DNA of 64,000 nt, taken from the IMG/VR virus record IMGVR_UViG_3300031963_000041, positions 1 through 64,000 of that record. The stretch is one strand, 5' to 3'. Below are positions 16,048-24,767 of the stretch, piece after piece. The stretch comes from a virus. Below the pieces are notes generated by a model that ran no database searches, had not been told where the DNA came from, and worked only from the letters and a program-made list of their open reading frames with translations. Numbering within the stretch: position 1 is the first letter of the stretch; every line of letters starts with the position of its first letter. A program made the translations under genes and the position numbers.

Positions 16048-17046
16048 ATGTATTCAACCACTGCCTATTTATATCAACAGCGACAGCAGGTCATTTTGAT
16101 CGACACCAGTGGTGCCTATTTTGACCGGAGGTGGCAACCCGTGTATGCTAAAAATTTAAAAATCCATCGTGGCGTAGACAACGTCATACTGTTTGAATTC
16201 GTCAATCAAGATCAGAAACCCGTGAACATCACTGGGTCTACCATCACTTTCCGATTGATCTCGACCAATGGTGATATACTTTTGTTGAGCAAAGACCTAG
16301 AAATACTCAGTGCCGCTTACGGCCGGGCCAAGGTCACTCTGCTCAGCACCGATCTAGACGAAGTTGATGCACAGCCCGTGGGCTGGAGCCTTGAACGTAA
16401 CTCAGCCACCAGCGAACTCTACGAGCCTGTGTTTACCAATGCCTACTCCGGCGGCCGCGGCACAGCCGATGTAGTAGATTCAGTGTATCCTGCATTTGTG
16501 CCCAGTGAGATAATGACTGTTCCTACCAACCCGGAAATCAGCCAGAGCAATCCCAATCGCAATCATACATCTGCGGTGTATACACAAGGTCGCGATCTTG
16601 TAACCTTCCAGATGGACTTTGACAATTTCTCGGGCAACGTCAAGGCGCAGGGTTCCAGCACACAATTGGGGCCATGGTATGATGTTGGCAGCCAGCGACA
16701 GTATATCAACAGGACAGCACGTGATTATTGGAACGTAGAAGGATACCACAATTATCTCCGTTTCGAAGTAAATCAATATGGCTACAAGGCCAAAATTGGC
16801 AATGCAGTGGTCAGTGGTGGCACCGTGACCAATGTTACCATGAACAATTCTGGTAGTCAGTGGATTTCCACGCCATTCCCTAATGTAGACTTTGTGGGCG
16901 AAGGCACAGGTGCTGAAGGATATGCCGTGGCCACTGCAGGTGGCAATGTCAATGCTGTGATAGTCACAGCCGGTGGCGCAGGATACGTCAATAATCCCAA
17001 TGCCAAAATCAACAACGGATTCATTACATCCATCGCCTATAGATGA
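16048..17046 (+). CDS. virion structural protein, probably fibre or baseplate
   Basis: 332 residues. The N-terminus (LIDTSGAYFDRRW) and the following strands (NVILFEFVNQDQKPVNITGSTITFRL) resemble attachment domains of T4-like fibre and baseplate proteins. The C-terminal third is glycine- and valine-rich with repeated VTAGGAGY-like turns, typical of beta-structured fibre tips. A late-type promoter box and AGGA precede it. It overlaps an SGNH-hydrolase-like gene by 4 bases. No enzymatic motif was seen. Confidence 0.6.
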   Translation: MYSTTAYLYQQRQQVILIDTSGAYFDRRWQPVYAKNLKIHRGVDNVILFEFVNQDQKPVNITGSTITFRLISTNGDILLLSKDLEILSAAYGRAKVTLLSTDLDEVDAQPVGWSLERNSATSELYEPVFTNAYSGGRGTADVVDSVYPAFVPSEIMTVPTNPEISQSNPNRNHTSAVYTQGRDLVTFQMDFDNFSGNVKAQGSSTQLGPWYDVGSQRQYINRTARDYWNVEGYHNYLRFEVNQYGYKAKIGNAVVSGGTVTNVTMNNSGSQWISTPFPNVDFVGEGTGAEGYAVATAGGNVNAVIVTAGGAGYVNNPNAKINNGFITSIAYR

Positions 17047-17783
17047 AGATTAGGAAGTTAGTGGCATTTGGCTGTAGTTGGACCTATGGCGATGAACTCA
17101 TCGCTCCTGAATTCCGAGACTTGTCTGAAGAAGCATTCCGAGATCACTACGATCAAAATCGTCCTTACAGGCTGGCCAATGGCTTTGCGGGTCGTATTGC
17201 CAAAGAATTTGATCTTGAACTAGACAACATGGCTTTTCCGGGATCCAGCCTTGAAAGCATGCGCTGGAACTTCATGTGGTATCTGCGCAACGGTCAGAGC
17301 ACCGACGATGTTCTGTTTATCGTGGCACACACTGATAGCACACGGCAAAGCTGGTTTAACCCACAGCATCAAATTAGCATGAAGGATCCGCAATGGAATC
17401 GACACATGCACGGAACTTGGTTGCTCCAACCCAACCCCGACATAGATGACAACTGGTTCTCTTTGCAACGATTATGGCTGGGCATGAGTTATCATAGAGA
17501 ATGGGCAGAATACAATTTCCAAACATCCATCAATCTATTTGATCAGGCCGAGAGCAGGTATGGCATTCCGATAATACAGGTCAGCGCATTGCCCAATCCT
17601 TATTCTCTACGAGTGCCCAGTCTGATCTATCCAGGACTGAGTTTCAAAGAAATATTATACAACAAAAAGAAAGAATTGGGCATAGAACCGTTTGCTCGCG
17701 GCGGACATCCCAATGAATTGGGTCATAAAATCATTGCAGACCACTTGATCGAACACATAAAACATAGTAAAATGTTAGAGTGA
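17043..17783 (+). CDS. SGNH/GDSL-type hydrolase-like protein (1 of 3)
   Basis: 246 residues. Block I is FGCSWTYGDE (residues 9-18), with the nucleophile serine in a GCS variant of the GDS motif; NMAFPGSS supplies the block II glycine; IVAHTDS is at the block III position; GGHPNELGH near the end supplies the catalytic histidine of block V. Such enzymes are esterases or deacetylases, often acting on sugars. This gene, one at 18762 and one at 19460 flank the primase. An esterase on phage or host glycan is inferred. Confidence 0.65.
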   Translation: MKIRKLVAFGCSWTYGDELIAPEFRDLSEEAFRDHYDQNRPYRLANGFAGRIAKEFDLELDNMAFPGSSLESMRWNFMWYLRNGQSTDDVLFIVAHTDSTRQSWFNPQHQISMKDPQWNRHMHGTWLLQPNPDIDDNWFSLQRLWLGMSYHREWAEYNFQTSINLFDQAESRYGIPIIQVSALPNPYSLRVPSLIYPGLSFKEILYNKKKELGIEPFARGGHPNELGHKIIADHLIEHIKHSKMLE

Positions 17784-18769
17784 TCGACATATTTTCTTAT
17801 CTACCAGCCAAACGCAAAAGCACAAGTTCTGGCTGGATTTCATTCAATGCTCCGTGTTGTGTTCACAATGGTGAAAGCCAGGATCGACGACAGCGCGGTG
17901 GAATCAAGGCCACTGACCAAGGTTGGAGTTTCCACTGTTTCAATTGCGGATTCACTGCCAGCTTCATCCTGGGTCGCAATCTTTCATTCAAGGCTCGCAG
18001 ACTGTTGCAATGGCTTAATGTTCCACAACAAGAAATAGAATATATAAATCTCGAAAGCCTCAAACATCGAAACATCCAAGGCATACTGGATGATCGACAG
18101 CGCACTGCCAATGTGGTGCAGGGCATCGAGTTTGAAGATCGAGAACTGCCGGAAGAATTCGCATTGGTGGATCGCGACATGTCAGTGCATTGGCAGTATC
18201 TCAGAGATCGTTGTGTGCCCGAGGATTATCCCATAGGTATGATCCATGGCCGGCCTGATGACAAATTCAGTCGTAGGCAAGGTGTGATCATACCGTTTAC
18301 CTATGATGGACGCATAGTAGGACACACACGTAGATTTTTTGATGATCATAATCCTCGCTACGTCCACGACATGCAACAGGGCTATGTGTTTGGCACAGAT
18401 CTACAGCGACCAGATTGGCAGCATGTGATCGTGGTGGAAGGCATATTTGATGCTCTCAGCATCGGTGGATTGGCAGTATTGCATGCTGAAATCAATGATA
18501 CCCAAGCGAGACTGATACGCAGTATTGGTCGAGAAGTCACAGTGGTGCCCGATCAAGACAAGGCCGGTCTCAAGTTGATAGATTGTGCTATAGAACTGGG
18601 TTGGGCAGTGAGCATACCAGACTGGCCAGCGGATGTCAAGGACGTTAACGATGCAGTGATACGCCAAGGACGATTGGCCACGCTGTTGAATATTTTCCAG
18701 CATCGATGCACCAGTAAAATAAAAATTGAAATGGCTCGGAAGAATCTCATGAGGAAACTCCATGTCTAG
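17780..18769 (+). CDS. DNA primase, T4 gp61 type
   Basis: 329 residues, close to the 342 of T4 gp61. It has an N-terminal zinc ribbon, C26/C27 and H29 with C53-x2-C56 (FHCFNCGF), and a Toprim domain: VVEGIFDAL near 218-226 supplies the metal glutamate and VPDQDKAGL the DxD. A GTG start overlaps the previous stop. It would make RNA primers for the lagging strand with the helicase encoded at 20152. It is separated from that helicase gene by two SGNH-hydrolase-like genes. Confidence 0.85.
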   Translation: MIDIFSYLPAKRKSTSSGWISFNAPCCVHNGESQDRRQRGGIKATDQGWSFHCFNCGFTASFILGRNLSFKARRLLQWLNVPQQEIEYINLESLKHRNIQGILDDRQRTANVVQGIEFEDRELPEEFALVDRDMSVHWQYLRDRCVPEDYPIGMIHGRPDDKFSRRQGVIIPFTYDGRIVGHTRRFFDDHNPRYVHDMQQGYVFGTDLQRPDWQHVIVVEGIFDALSIGGLAVLHAEINDTQARLIRSIGREVTVVPDQDKAGLKLIDCAIELGWAVSIPDWPADVKDVNDAVIRQGRLATLLNIFQHRCTSKIKIEMARKNLMRKLHV

Positions 18770-19469
18770 ATTGATCGTGTATGGCGACAGTTATAGCACA
18801 CCAGGATTCTGTGTAGATGTCAAGGATTCTTGGTGGGGCTTAATGGCTGCTGCCTTGCAAGTTGATAGTGTAGAAAACTACAGTTGGCCAGGAAACAACG
18901 TAGATAGCATATCACATCTCATAGTGGCTGGTTCTGGATTTAGTCCTAACGATTATGTAATAGTGGGTGTGCCCCCTATCGAGAGATTTACTGTGTATGA
19001 TTATGATGGTATGGCTCCTAGTTATCATAGATTTTTTGGCAATCTAGAACCCATAGATCAACCATGCTTACGAGAACATGATGGGCTCAGGCAAGTCACT
19101 ACTCATCAGCTGGGCCAAGGCTATGTAATGTCATGGAATCGTAGTTGGCAAGAAGCACAGGCTCTTAGAGAATTATTTTTATTGACTAGATATATCCAAG
19201 GATGGACTAGCAATTATCTCATCGTGAATCTCGCCGAACCATTCCAGCCCAAGACCGAGTGGCCAACACTGGCCAGTATACAGAGAAGATTTTTAGCAGA
19301 TCCGCACAGTATCCTGTTTGAAGATACCTACTTCAGCACTAACAAAAATGTCCATCGTCCCGTGGACTTTGATACTCACGGATGGCACGGTCACTATGGA
19401 TCTGCGGGCAATCATCATTGGTATGAAAAAGTATTGTGTCCTCGCATGCAGGAGTTAGGATGGCTATGA
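18762..19469 (+). CDS. SGNH/GDSL-type hydrolase-like protein (2 of 3)
   Basis: 235 residues. It has the classical YGDSYSTPG block I (residues 7-15), NYSWPGNN as block II and VGVPPIERF near block III. The C-terminus is rich in histidine (THGWHGHYGSAGNHHW) and could provide the block V acid-histidine pair. It overlaps the primase by 8 bases, with GAGG ahead of the ATG, and overlaps the third SGNH-like gene. A carbohydrate esterase role is inferred from the family. Confidence 0.6.
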   Translation: MSRLIVYGDSYSTPGFCVDVKDSWWGLMAAALQVDSVENYSWPGNNVDSISHLIVAGSGFSPNDYVIVGVPPIERFTVYDYDGMAPSYHRFFGNLEPIDQPCLREHDGLRQVTTHQLGQGYVMSWNRSWQEAQALRELFLLTRYIQGWTSNYLIVNLAEPFQPKTEWPTLASIQRRFLADPHSILFEDTYFSTNKNVHRPVDFDTHGWHGHYGSAGNHHWYEKVLCPRMQELGWL

Positions 19470-20155
19470 ATTATTTTGGCGGCTGTAGCATCACCATGGG
19501 TGCAGGTTTCGAGAGCCAACAAAATGATCCCAGGATCTATCCCAATCTCATTGGCCATGCAGACAACGATGCCGAAGGTGGATCCAGCAATCTAAAAATT
19601 TTTACCCGAGCAGCCAAGGCTTTATTGGATCGTCGACATGATCGATATTTTGTGCAATGGAGTGCTTTGCACAGACACTGGGTTTACCCCAGCGCCAACC
19701 AGGGATTTTATATCGGTGCCGACACTGATAGCAATCTAATAGATAAAAAGTTTGTGGCCCAATATCAATTGCTTAATCACGATTATAGTAATATAATGTC
19801 ATTGATAGACTATACCAGGATACTGCAACAGATGTCCGATGATGCTGGAAAAGATATATGGTTTATCAATGGCATGATTCCTTGGACCCAAGACATGTTG
19901 ACCAATCAATCTCACAGTGACTATGCCAAGACCTTATATCAAGATCTAGATGATGATCAAACTCGAGATTTCAGTGAACGGTTGCGCAATAATCTTGAAT
20001 TGATAGACTGGACACAATGGGTAAACCCGTGGCACAGCATCGTGGATCTCAAACTGGACCATGCACCGTTGGATGATCATCCGGGCGCTGCCACGCATAG
20101 AAAAATCGCTGACATGATACAACAACACATAGATACATCGAGAGAAACCCAATGA
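19460..20155 (+). CDS. SGNH/GDSL-type hydrolase-like protein (3 of 3)
   Basis: 231 residues from the ATG at 19460, which has GGAG 5 bases upstream; an earlier in-frame GTG at 19436 would be deeper in the previous gene. FGGCSITMG (residues 5-13) resembles block I of the gene at 17043, and DDHPGAATHRKIAD near the C-terminus supplies the aspartate and histidine of block V. FINGMIPW is near block III. The stop overlaps the helicase start (ATGA). It is probably a paralogue of the two preceding SGNH-like genes. Confidence 0.6.
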   Translation: MAMNYFGGCSITMGAGFESQQNDPRIYPNLIGHADNDAEGGSSNLKIFTRAAKALLDRRHDRYFVQWSALHRHWVYPSANQGFYIGADTDSNLIDKKFVAQYQLLNHDYSNIMSLIDYTRILQQMSDDAGKDIWFINGMIPWTQDMLTNQSHSDYAKTLYQDLDDDQTRDFSERLRNNLELIDWTQWVNPWHSIVDLKLDHAPLDDHPGAATHRKIADMIQQHIDTSRETQ

Positions 20156-21549
20156 AAGATTATTCCGTAGAAGTCCAAAAGTTGTTCCTGGAGTTTATGA
20201 TGCAGGACGCACAGAGTTACGTGCGAGTGCAGAACATATTCAATGAAGAAAACTTTGATCGCAGCCTGCGTAGTGCCGCGAAGTTTATCCGAGAACACTG
20301 TGATCAACACAAAACTTTGCCTGATCGCAAACAGGTTCGAGCAGTGACCAATGTTGACCTACAAGAAATACCCGATATCAATGAAGGGCATCTCGACTGG
20401 TTCATGGAAGAGTTTGAATCATTCACTCGTCGACAAGAATTGGAACGTGCGATCCTTAAGTCGGCGGACCTTTTGGAAAAGGGCAATTTTGATCCTGTGG
20501 AGAAGTTGATTAAGGATGCCGTGCAAATATCATTGACCAAGGATCTGGGCACAGATTACTTTGAAGATCCGCGATCGAGACTGCTGGCCTTGAAAAATAA
20601 TAATGGACAGAACTCTACTGGATGGCCTGCCCTGGACAAATTGCTGTATGGTGGATTCAACCGAGGTGAATTGCAGATTTTCGCAGGAGGTTCAGGTTCT
20701 GGCAAGAGTTTGTTCATGCAGAACTTGGCAGTGAACTGGGCACAGGCCGGGCTCAACGGTTGTTACATCACGCTGGAACTGTCAGAAGGTCTTTGTTCCA
20801 TGCGCATCGACTCCATGATGACCAATACGTCTAGCAAAGAAATTTTTCGAGATATCGATACAGTGGAAATGAAAGTCAAGATGATGCAGAAGAAGGCCGG
20901 CGCCTTGCAGATCAAATACATGCCAGCACAGAGCACAGTGAATGATATCCGTGCATATCTCAAAGAACTGCAAGTGAAGACAAAGAAACGTGTGGATTTT
21001 TTATGCGTAGATTATCTAGACTTGATCATGCCGGTGAGTGCCAAAGTTAGCCCCAATGATTTATTCGTCAAAGACAAGTATGTTTCAGAAGAACTGCGCA
21101 ACTTGGCTAAAGAACTCAATGTATTGTTTGTCACTGCTTCGCAGTTGAATCGTGCGGCAGTGGAAGAGATTGAGTTCGATCATAGCCATATATCGGGTGG
21201 TATTTCCAAGATCAACACAGCAGATAATGTGTTTGGTATCTTCACAAGTCGAGCCATGCGTGAACGTGGTCGCTATCAGATACAGTTGATGAAGACTCGT
21301 TCATCGAGTGGAGTGGGACAGAAGGTAGATTTAGAGTTTGACATTGAAAGCCTGCGTATCAGAGATTTAGGCGAAGACCAACAGCAAAGTTCTGGATTTG
21401 TCAAGAAACCCAACATCTACGAATCAATCAAGGCCAAGTCTACTATGAAGGATGACAACAGTGAACCAGCTGAAGATGTTGGCAAGGTCACAGCCGATGT
21501 GCAATCAAACAAACTCAAACAGTTATTAGGACAAATCAAACAGTCATGA
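20152..21549 (+). CDS. replicative DNA helicase, gp41/DnaB type
   Basis: 465 residues, close to T4 gp41 (475). The N-terminal 150 residues form the helical primase-interacting region; the RecA-like core starts at a GWPALDKLLYGG signature. Walker A is GGSGSGKS at 179-186; YITLELSEG is motif H1a; FLCVDYLDLI is Walker B; VTASQLNR follows as H3 and MKTRSS as H4. It unwinds the fork 5' to 3' as a hexamer and works with the primase at 17780. It overlaps its neighbours by 4 bases on each side. Confidence 0.9.
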   Translation: MKDYSVEVQKLFLEFMMQDAQSYVRVQNIFNEENFDRSLRSAAKFIREHCDQHKTLPDRKQVRAVTNVDLQEIPDINEGHLDWFMEEFESFTRRQELERAILKSADLLEKGNFDPVEKLIKDAVQISLTKDLGTDYFEDPRSRLLALKNNNGQNSTGWPALDKLLYGGFNRGELQIFAGGSGSGKSLFMQNLAVNWAQAGLNGCYITLELSEGLCSMRIDSMMTNTSSKEIFRDIDTVEMKVKMMQKKAGALQIKYMPAQSTVNDIRAYLKELQVKTKKRVDFLCVDYLDLIMPVSAKVSPNDLFVKDKYVSEELRNLAKELNVLFVTASQLNRAAVEEIEFDHSHISGGISKINTADNVFGIFTSRAMRERGRYQIQLMKTRSSSGVGQKVDLEFDIESLRIRDLGEDQQQSSGFVKKPNIYESIKAKSTMKDDNSEPAEDVGKVTADVQSNKLKQLLGQIKQS

Positions 21550-22154
21550 TAGATCAGGATTTGATCGAGAACAACAAGAAACATCTAGCGTCTTGCATCT
21601 CCAACAGACTGTCTACCCCTATAGCAGATTTGTATCAGATAACAGATGTCTTAGATCTTGCGATATTACAAAAACTCAATCAGTATGTTTCATCGGTTTC
21701 CAATGACAAATGGCAAACAGTGGAAGGTCAAGAAACTCTTCCTAGACAAAAAATCACTTGGGATTTTGATACAGTGATAGAAGAGTTGCATGAAATATTT
21801 GATTCTGCGACAGATCTGATCAATGAAACGTTTACAGACCCCTATAAACATTTCTGGGGAGTATCGCTCTGGAAAGATGAAGCGGGATATGAAATTGGTT
21901 GGCACACTGATAATCCTGACATCGATGTTGCCATGCAAATATATCTCTACACTTCATCTGGGGTGGGAACAATCTTTGGATCGGAACACACTCCGATCCT
22001 GATACCCAGTGAGCACAACTCAGGGTATCTAATCCAACATGATAGAACAGACAAAATCTCTCATAGGTCAGAGAGTGTAGTTTCAGCCGGAACTACCCGC
22101 TACATCTTATACGCTGTGTGGAGTCGCATCTCCAAGCATCTTACCGATACCTAA
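21546..22154 (+). CDS. Fe(II)/2-oxoglutarate oxygenase-like protein
   Basis: 202 residues. The metal site appears as H120-x-D122 (WHTDNP) followed by a strand-rich region and a distal H in KISHRSESV, with an arginine shortly after (TTRYILYAVW). That is the HxD...H...R pattern of the prolyl-4-hydroxylase-like superfamily. It overlaps the helicase by 4 bases at its start, and its last 48 bases overlap a minus-strand gene. Substrate unknown: protein, nucleobase or sugar are all possible. Confidence 0.65.
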   Translation: MIDQDLIENNKKHLASCISNRLSTPIADLYQITDVLDLAILQKLNQYVSSVSNDKWQTVEGQETLPRQKITWDFDTVIEELHEIFDSATDLINETFTDPYKHFWGVSLWKDEAGYEIGWHTDNPDIDVAMQIYLYTSSGVGTIFGSEHTPILIPSEHNSGYLIQHDRTDKISHRSESVVSAGTTRYILYAVWSRISKHLTDT

Positions 22155-22937
22155 CGATTGTCCTGTTTTATCTTTGGCCACATGTATTATTTTTGTTGGC
22201 AAGATATCTAAAGTCCTACAAATTTCTTGATGTTGACCGCCATAGGAATTCCATAGATAATCTCTTTCAAAATTATCAATCCAATAGCAACCGATAGAAG
22301 TGATCACTGTGTTGGTATCTTTGTAGTAGTCGTTGAATATTGTCACAGAATCCATGGATTTTTGCCTGCTGAATCGTAGTCCTACTCGATTCCATTGTAG
22401 GCTCAATTTGCTGAGACTCACACCAATGCTTTTGATGCAGGGATGATTGAGATCTAGATGGATATCTTTGGCAGTGACAATCCATGCCATATCGATGTGG
22501 ATATCAATCATCCTCTGTTCGCAGATTCTTAGAACATCCTCCCACTCCGGTCTGACATCGCAAAAAGTCCAATGGGGCATGGTGATGATCAATGGCTTGT
22601 TGGGCTCAAGGTCATTGACTTCTACTCCATGTTTGCCCATTAGGGTATAATAAGCATATTCGTTCTTGAGTATCTGAAATCCATTCCATCCATGCTTTTG
22701 GACAAAACTTTCTATATAATGTGTGCATCCCATGGTCACGTCCACATGAGGGAAAGCGTCCCACCCTTGTATATCGTTGATCTTGGTTGATGTGAACCAT
22801 TCTTTTGCCATCGGGAAAAAGTCTTGATAGGTGCTTTGTCTTTGAGCATCGTGATACCATGACTGTCGCAATGATATCATTTTTTGATCTTTCACAGGAA
22901 AGAGAGTTTTTGTTGTTTTAGTTAATTGCCATGTCAT
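22107..22937 (-). CDS. PLP-dependent aminotransferase-like protein
   Basis: 276 residues. The pattern is that of fold-type I aminotransferases: a KNEYAYY segment for the cofactor pocket, PLIITMPHW, an IDMAWI motif where the PLP-binding aspartate is expected, and SLSK followed by NRVGLRFSR, where the lysine would form the Schiff base and the arginine would bind carboxylate. It is shorter than usual (about 350-400 residues), so the N-terminal part may be reduced. It is the last gene of the minus-strand cassette with an amidinotransferase. Activity is not proven. Confidence 0.5.
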   Translation of the reverse strand: MTWQLTKTTKTLFPVKDQKMISLRQSWYHDAQRQSTYQDFFPMAKEWFTSTKINDIQGWDAFPHVDVTMGCTHYIESFVQKHGWNGFQILKNEYAYYTLMGKHGVEVNDLEPNKPLIITMPHWTFCDVRPEWEDVLRICEQRMIDIHIDMAWIVTAKDIHLDLNHPCIKSIGVSLSKLSLQWNRVGLRFSRQKSMDSVTIFNDYYKDTNTVITSIGCYWIDNFERDYLWNSYGGQHQEICRTLDILPTKIIHVAKDKTGQSLGIGKMLGDATPHSV

Positions 22938-22943
22938 GATGAT

Positions 22944-23414
22944 TTACTCAAATTGTGAGATAATAAATTTATAAAAAGGACTGAAAAATTCAAACTTCCA
23001 TGTCCCATTGTGACTTAACCAAGTTTCTCCGATGATTTTTTCTTCCAACGCAACTCCAGCATCTATCTGTTGTTGTTTCCATACTGTGGAATAGATAGGT
23101 TCAAACCAACTGCGGTGCCAGATGAGATTCTGCACATCGATACCATCAATACAAACTTGATTCAAGATAACATATTGATCGAACCGAGATCCATTGTTAT
23201 CAATCACGCATTGATCATCTGTTTTGTTAAATCTCTTTAAAGATACTGTGTGTGGGCGATCAAATTCTAGATCATCCTCAAAGGATAATTTGCATTGCTT
23301 TTGATCTAGAGTTTTTGTGCATTTGATACGATCATCAACGGAAATTTCTATCATGGGAAATTTATCCCAAAATTCTGATCTTATGTCGAATTCAAAACGT
23401 ATTCGTTCTTTCAT
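22944..23414 (-). CDS. hypothetical protein of amidinotransferase cassette
   Basis: 156 residues, unrecognised. It is strand-rich with a charged first half; the second half has a run of aromatic residues and the segments DGIDVQN, WHRSWFEP and SHNGTWKFE, reminiscent of carbohydrate-binding beta-sandwich modules. It lies exactly between the amidinotransferase (its start follows that stop directly) and the aminotransferase-like gene (6 bases apart), so the three form one operon. A binding or accessory role is only a suggestion. Confidence 0.5.
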   Translation of the reverse strand: MKERIRFEFDIRSEFWDKFPMIEISVDDRIKCTKTLDQKQCKLSFEDDLEFDRPHTVSLKRFNKTDDQCVIDNNGSRFDQYVILNQVCIDGIDVQNLIWHRSWFEPIYSTVWKQQQIDAGVALEEKIIGETWLSHNGTWKFEFFSPFYKFIISQFE

Positions 23415-24467
23415 TTACCACTCCGTTATATAATAGATGCCGCTGTCCCCGCGCTCAGGCCAATAATCCTCCCGGCCCCCTGATCGATGTATATCACTAC
23501 AAACGCAGTGTATTCCGGCATCCCAAAAATATCTAGATTGAAATTCTACCAAATGCGGAGTGATACCTAGAGATTCAAAATATTGAAAAGCCATTTCATC
23601 GTAAGCGCCACATATGATATTTTTTTCGTCTACTACCAACATATTGACTTCAAAAACAGTTTCTTGCGGATTGCCTAACCATTGTTCTGCCACGGCCATT
23701 ATATCTGCGTTGAAATGCCCGTAGTCTACTCCGGGTAGATACCACTTGTCGGCTATACCAACGTGTTGGAGATTTTTATATGTGGTGTCTGGCAGATGGA
23801 ACACAGACCATCCTGGAAAACTTGAGTCATAGACCTTTCTATAATGAGACGTAAAAATATGCCCTGGCCTAATCGGACAAAAAACTCCGTCGTTATGATC
23901 TCCAGTGCCACTGAGATGCACTCTATAATCTTTGGCTAATTCCTGTGCTACCAGATACGTGTATTTTTTTGATTCTGGTATATTTGGCTGATAATCTATC
24001 AGTATATCTTTTCCGGCCCGCACCACGCTGGCAAAAATCATCCAGGCCCATGGTTCTGGTGTAGCACGGTCAATGACATGTATTTTTTGTCCTGCTTGGC
24101 GATAATCATCTACAGCACGTTGATAGGGATTTACTTCGGACGTGTATTGAGGCATGAGATGCAAAGTATCTCCTAGTGTCAGTGCTATGTCGCATGGACT
24201 TACCGGTGGTTTAAGCAAATGATCATGTTCGTCTAAAAAGTCGTCTATACGATCGAATTGAGGCCTGACTACTGTGACACCTAATTTTTCCAATGTGTCT
24301 GTTAGATTGTCAAAATCTTTGTTGGTAATTTCAGTGATTTTTGCAAAAATATCGTGGGATTTGTTGCCAAGATGCTGGTAAAAATCTGCAGGATAAGTGC
24401 CACCTACCCATACTTCTTTCAATGGTTGCCATTGGCTGTGACTTGAAACTTTACGTTGACTTATCAT
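23415..24467 (-). CDS. amidinotransferase-family protein
   Basis: 350 residues of the glycine amidinotransferase (GATM/StrB-like) pentein fold. QWQPLKEVWVG near the N-terminus is the usual opening strand; GTGDHNDGVF and FNADIM-type segments carry acidic and histidine residues; AGIHCVCSDIHR (about 318-329) holds the expected catalytic cysteine. These enzymes move an amidino group from arginine to an amine, giving guanidino compounds. It is the first gene of a three-gene minus-strand cassette. A second family member is at 59142. Confidence 0.75.
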   Translation of the reverse strand: MISQRKVSSHSQWQPLKEVWVGGTYPADFYQHLGNKSHDIFAKITEITNKDFDNLTDTLEKLGVTVVRPQFDRIDDFLDEHDHLLKPPVSPCDIALTLGDTLHLMPQYTSEVNPYQRAVDDYRQAGQKIHVIDRATPEPWAWMIFASVVRAGKDILIDYQPNIPESKKYTYLVAQELAKDYRVHLSGTGDHNDGVFCPIRPGHIFTSHYRKVYDSSFPGWSVFHLPDTTYKNLQHVGIADKWYLPGVDYGHFNADIMAVAEQWLGNPQETVFEVNMLVVDEKNIICGAYDEMAFQYFESLGITPHLVEFQSRYFWDAGIHCVCSDIHRSGGREDYWPERGDSGIYYITEW

Positions 24468-24474
24468 ATAAGGA

Positions 24475-24504
24475 TATTTACAGATACGTAAAATCTACTA
24501 AATA
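24475..24504. promoter_or_regulatory. divergent late-type promoter boxes
   Basis: In the gap between the divergent genes at 24467 (minus) and 24522 (plus), TAAATA occurs on the minus strand (24475-24480) and CTAAATA on the plus strand (24498-24504). Each points at its own gene; the minus one is only 7 bases from its ATG. Confidence 0.5.
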
Positions 24505-24521
24505 ATTTAAAGGTTCGGATC

Positions 24522-24767
24522 ATGCACAAAAAGACCCGCAGTATATTAGAAGAACTCGATGCTATGTATATCGAGCGTGATCGCAGGCACGTGATAGAAA
24601 ATCGTGCTTCAAACATCATTGCCGGCGCCATCAGGCTCATGGAGCAGATCGATGCCACTTATGATCCAGAGCAGGCAGAAAATCTCCAGCGCAAGCTACT
24701 CAACGCCATACGCATGCGGGATGCGTCAAAATTCACGAGGACCGTGAGACGCACCGATGAAAGTTAA
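24522..24767 (+). CDS. small conserved hypothetical protein
   Basis: 81 residues, almost entirely helical and rich in arginine and glutamate, with LEELDAMYIERD and LMEQIDATYDPE helices. It starts a plus-strand run behind a CTAAATA late box. Small helical proteins of this kind sit in the virion region of T4-like aquatic phages; a head-assembly or scaffold role is possible but not shown. The last 11 bases overlap the next gene. Confidence 0.55.
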   Translation: MHKKTRSILEELDAMYIERDRRHVIENRASNIIAGAIRLMEQIDATYDPEQAENLQRKLLNAIRMRDASKFTRTVRRTDES

